From: Desulfobulbus sp.
GTDB lineage: Bacteria; Pseudomonadota; Gammaproteobacteria; Burkholderiales; Rhodocyclaceae
DNA: 6,545 bases
Reading direction: 5' to 3'
NCBI GenBank assembly: GCA_009782025.1
Contig: WQUQ01000080.1
Location: forward strand, 1 to 6,545
A program made the position numbers and the translations under genes. Below are positions 6,092 through 6,545 of this stretch, in pieces. The stretch's first letter is position 1. Every line of letters begins with the position of its first letter. The notes beneath the pieces are model-generated. The model made no database searches, had not been told where the DNA came from, and was given only the letters and a program-made list of their open reading frames with translations.

Positions 6092-6545
6092 TCGTCCGTC
6101 TCCGCCAGTAGCAGCTTTACCGCCAGATCGACAGCGCGGGCGCGTTCTTCCGACGTCAACTTCAGCATCGGCTTGTAGAGCGCGGCACGCAGCCGCCGCT
6201 GTTCGTCGGCGTTAACGGCGGCGTTCGGGAAGCGCCCCAGGAGTTCTTCGGCTTCTTTCGCCAACGCCATCGCATCCAGTCCCGCCGCCTTCACCGCCGC
6301 GTCTTCGCGCAACACCCAATACACGCCGAAAGCGCGGGCCGAAAGGCCGCTGTCGCGTGCGGCCTTCATCGCGGCTTCCTTCTCCGCCGCCAGCGCCGCC
6401 AGTTGATCCATCGCGGCAAGGCCCGTGGTCTTGCGTTCCTCCAAGTCTTTCAGAATACGTTCGGCGCGATCCTTCAGCGGTTGCAACACCGGCGCGGCGG
6501 CGGCGTTGTCGTCGATTTCCTTCTGCAAGCCGCGCACGAGGTTGA
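6088..6545 (-). CDS. hsdR: Type I restriction enzyme R subunit, C-terminal end (5'-partial)
   Basis: HsdR is the ATP-dependent translocase and nuclease subunit of type I restriction-modification enzymes. Only the last 151 residues are in the window and the frame is open to its right edge. The fragment matches the C-terminal helical region of HsdR that contacts the M subunit: [13 protein letters not shown] at the edge, then [34 protein letters not shown], and near the end [23 protein letters not shown], the conserved F-P...RLRAALYK pattern. The GTG at 6537 is internal, not a start. The motor and nuclease domains, hsdM and hsdS would lie beyond 6545, so whether the system is complete cannot be judged. 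It is followed by the metallopeptidase with an ATGA overlap. Confidence 0.85.
   Translation of the reverse strand, partial: NLVRGLQKEIDDNAAAAPVLQPLKDRAERILKDLEERKTTGLAAMDQLAALAAEKEAAMKAARDSGLSARAFGVYWVLREDAAVKAAGLDAMALAKEAEELLGRFPNAAVNADEQRRLRAALYKPMLKLTSEERARAVDLAVKLLLAETDE

Overview
The window is high-GC, densely packed bacterial chromosome. The flagellar protein sequences and the gene content suggest a betaproteobacterium, possibly a Rhodocyclales-type organism. That placement is an inference from protein character and GC, not from a marker gene.

Left part (1-2085, + strand): the end of a flagellar operon, fliO (5' end at the window edge), fliP, fliQ and fliR. Each stop overlaps the next start (ATGA, ATGA, TAATG). 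The products form the core of the flagellar type III export gate.

Middle part (2144-5652, - strand, convergent with fliR): a compact four-gene operon. In transcription order it encodes a 169-aa protein with an N-terminal ribbon-helix-helix-like segment, a PspA/IM30-family protein, a YqiJ-like membrane protein with a C-terminal OB-type domain, and a YqiK-like flotillin. The genes overlap or lie 10-24 bases apart. Upstream is a good sigma70-type promoter (TTGACA, 17 bases, TAGTCT). It is followed, over the presumed transcription start, by a repeat-rich AT-rich block (5668-5700) that looks like an operator. The simplest reading is a self-regulated membrane-stress or membrane-microdomain module: PspA coats or stabilises damaged membrane, and YqiJ and the flotillin organise the membrane around it.

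Right part (5768-6545, - strand): the C-terminal end of a type I restriction enzyme R subunit (HsdR), cut by the window edge. It is followed, with an ATGA overlap, by a short YgjP-like zinc metallopeptidase with an HELLH motif. These lie directly upstream of the PspA-flotillin operon in the same orientation, so the stress module borders a restriction-modification locus.

The points most worth a second look are the unrecognised putative regulator with its operator-like repeats, its genetic coupling to pspA-yqiJ-yqiK, and the minimal metallopeptidase coupled to hsdR.
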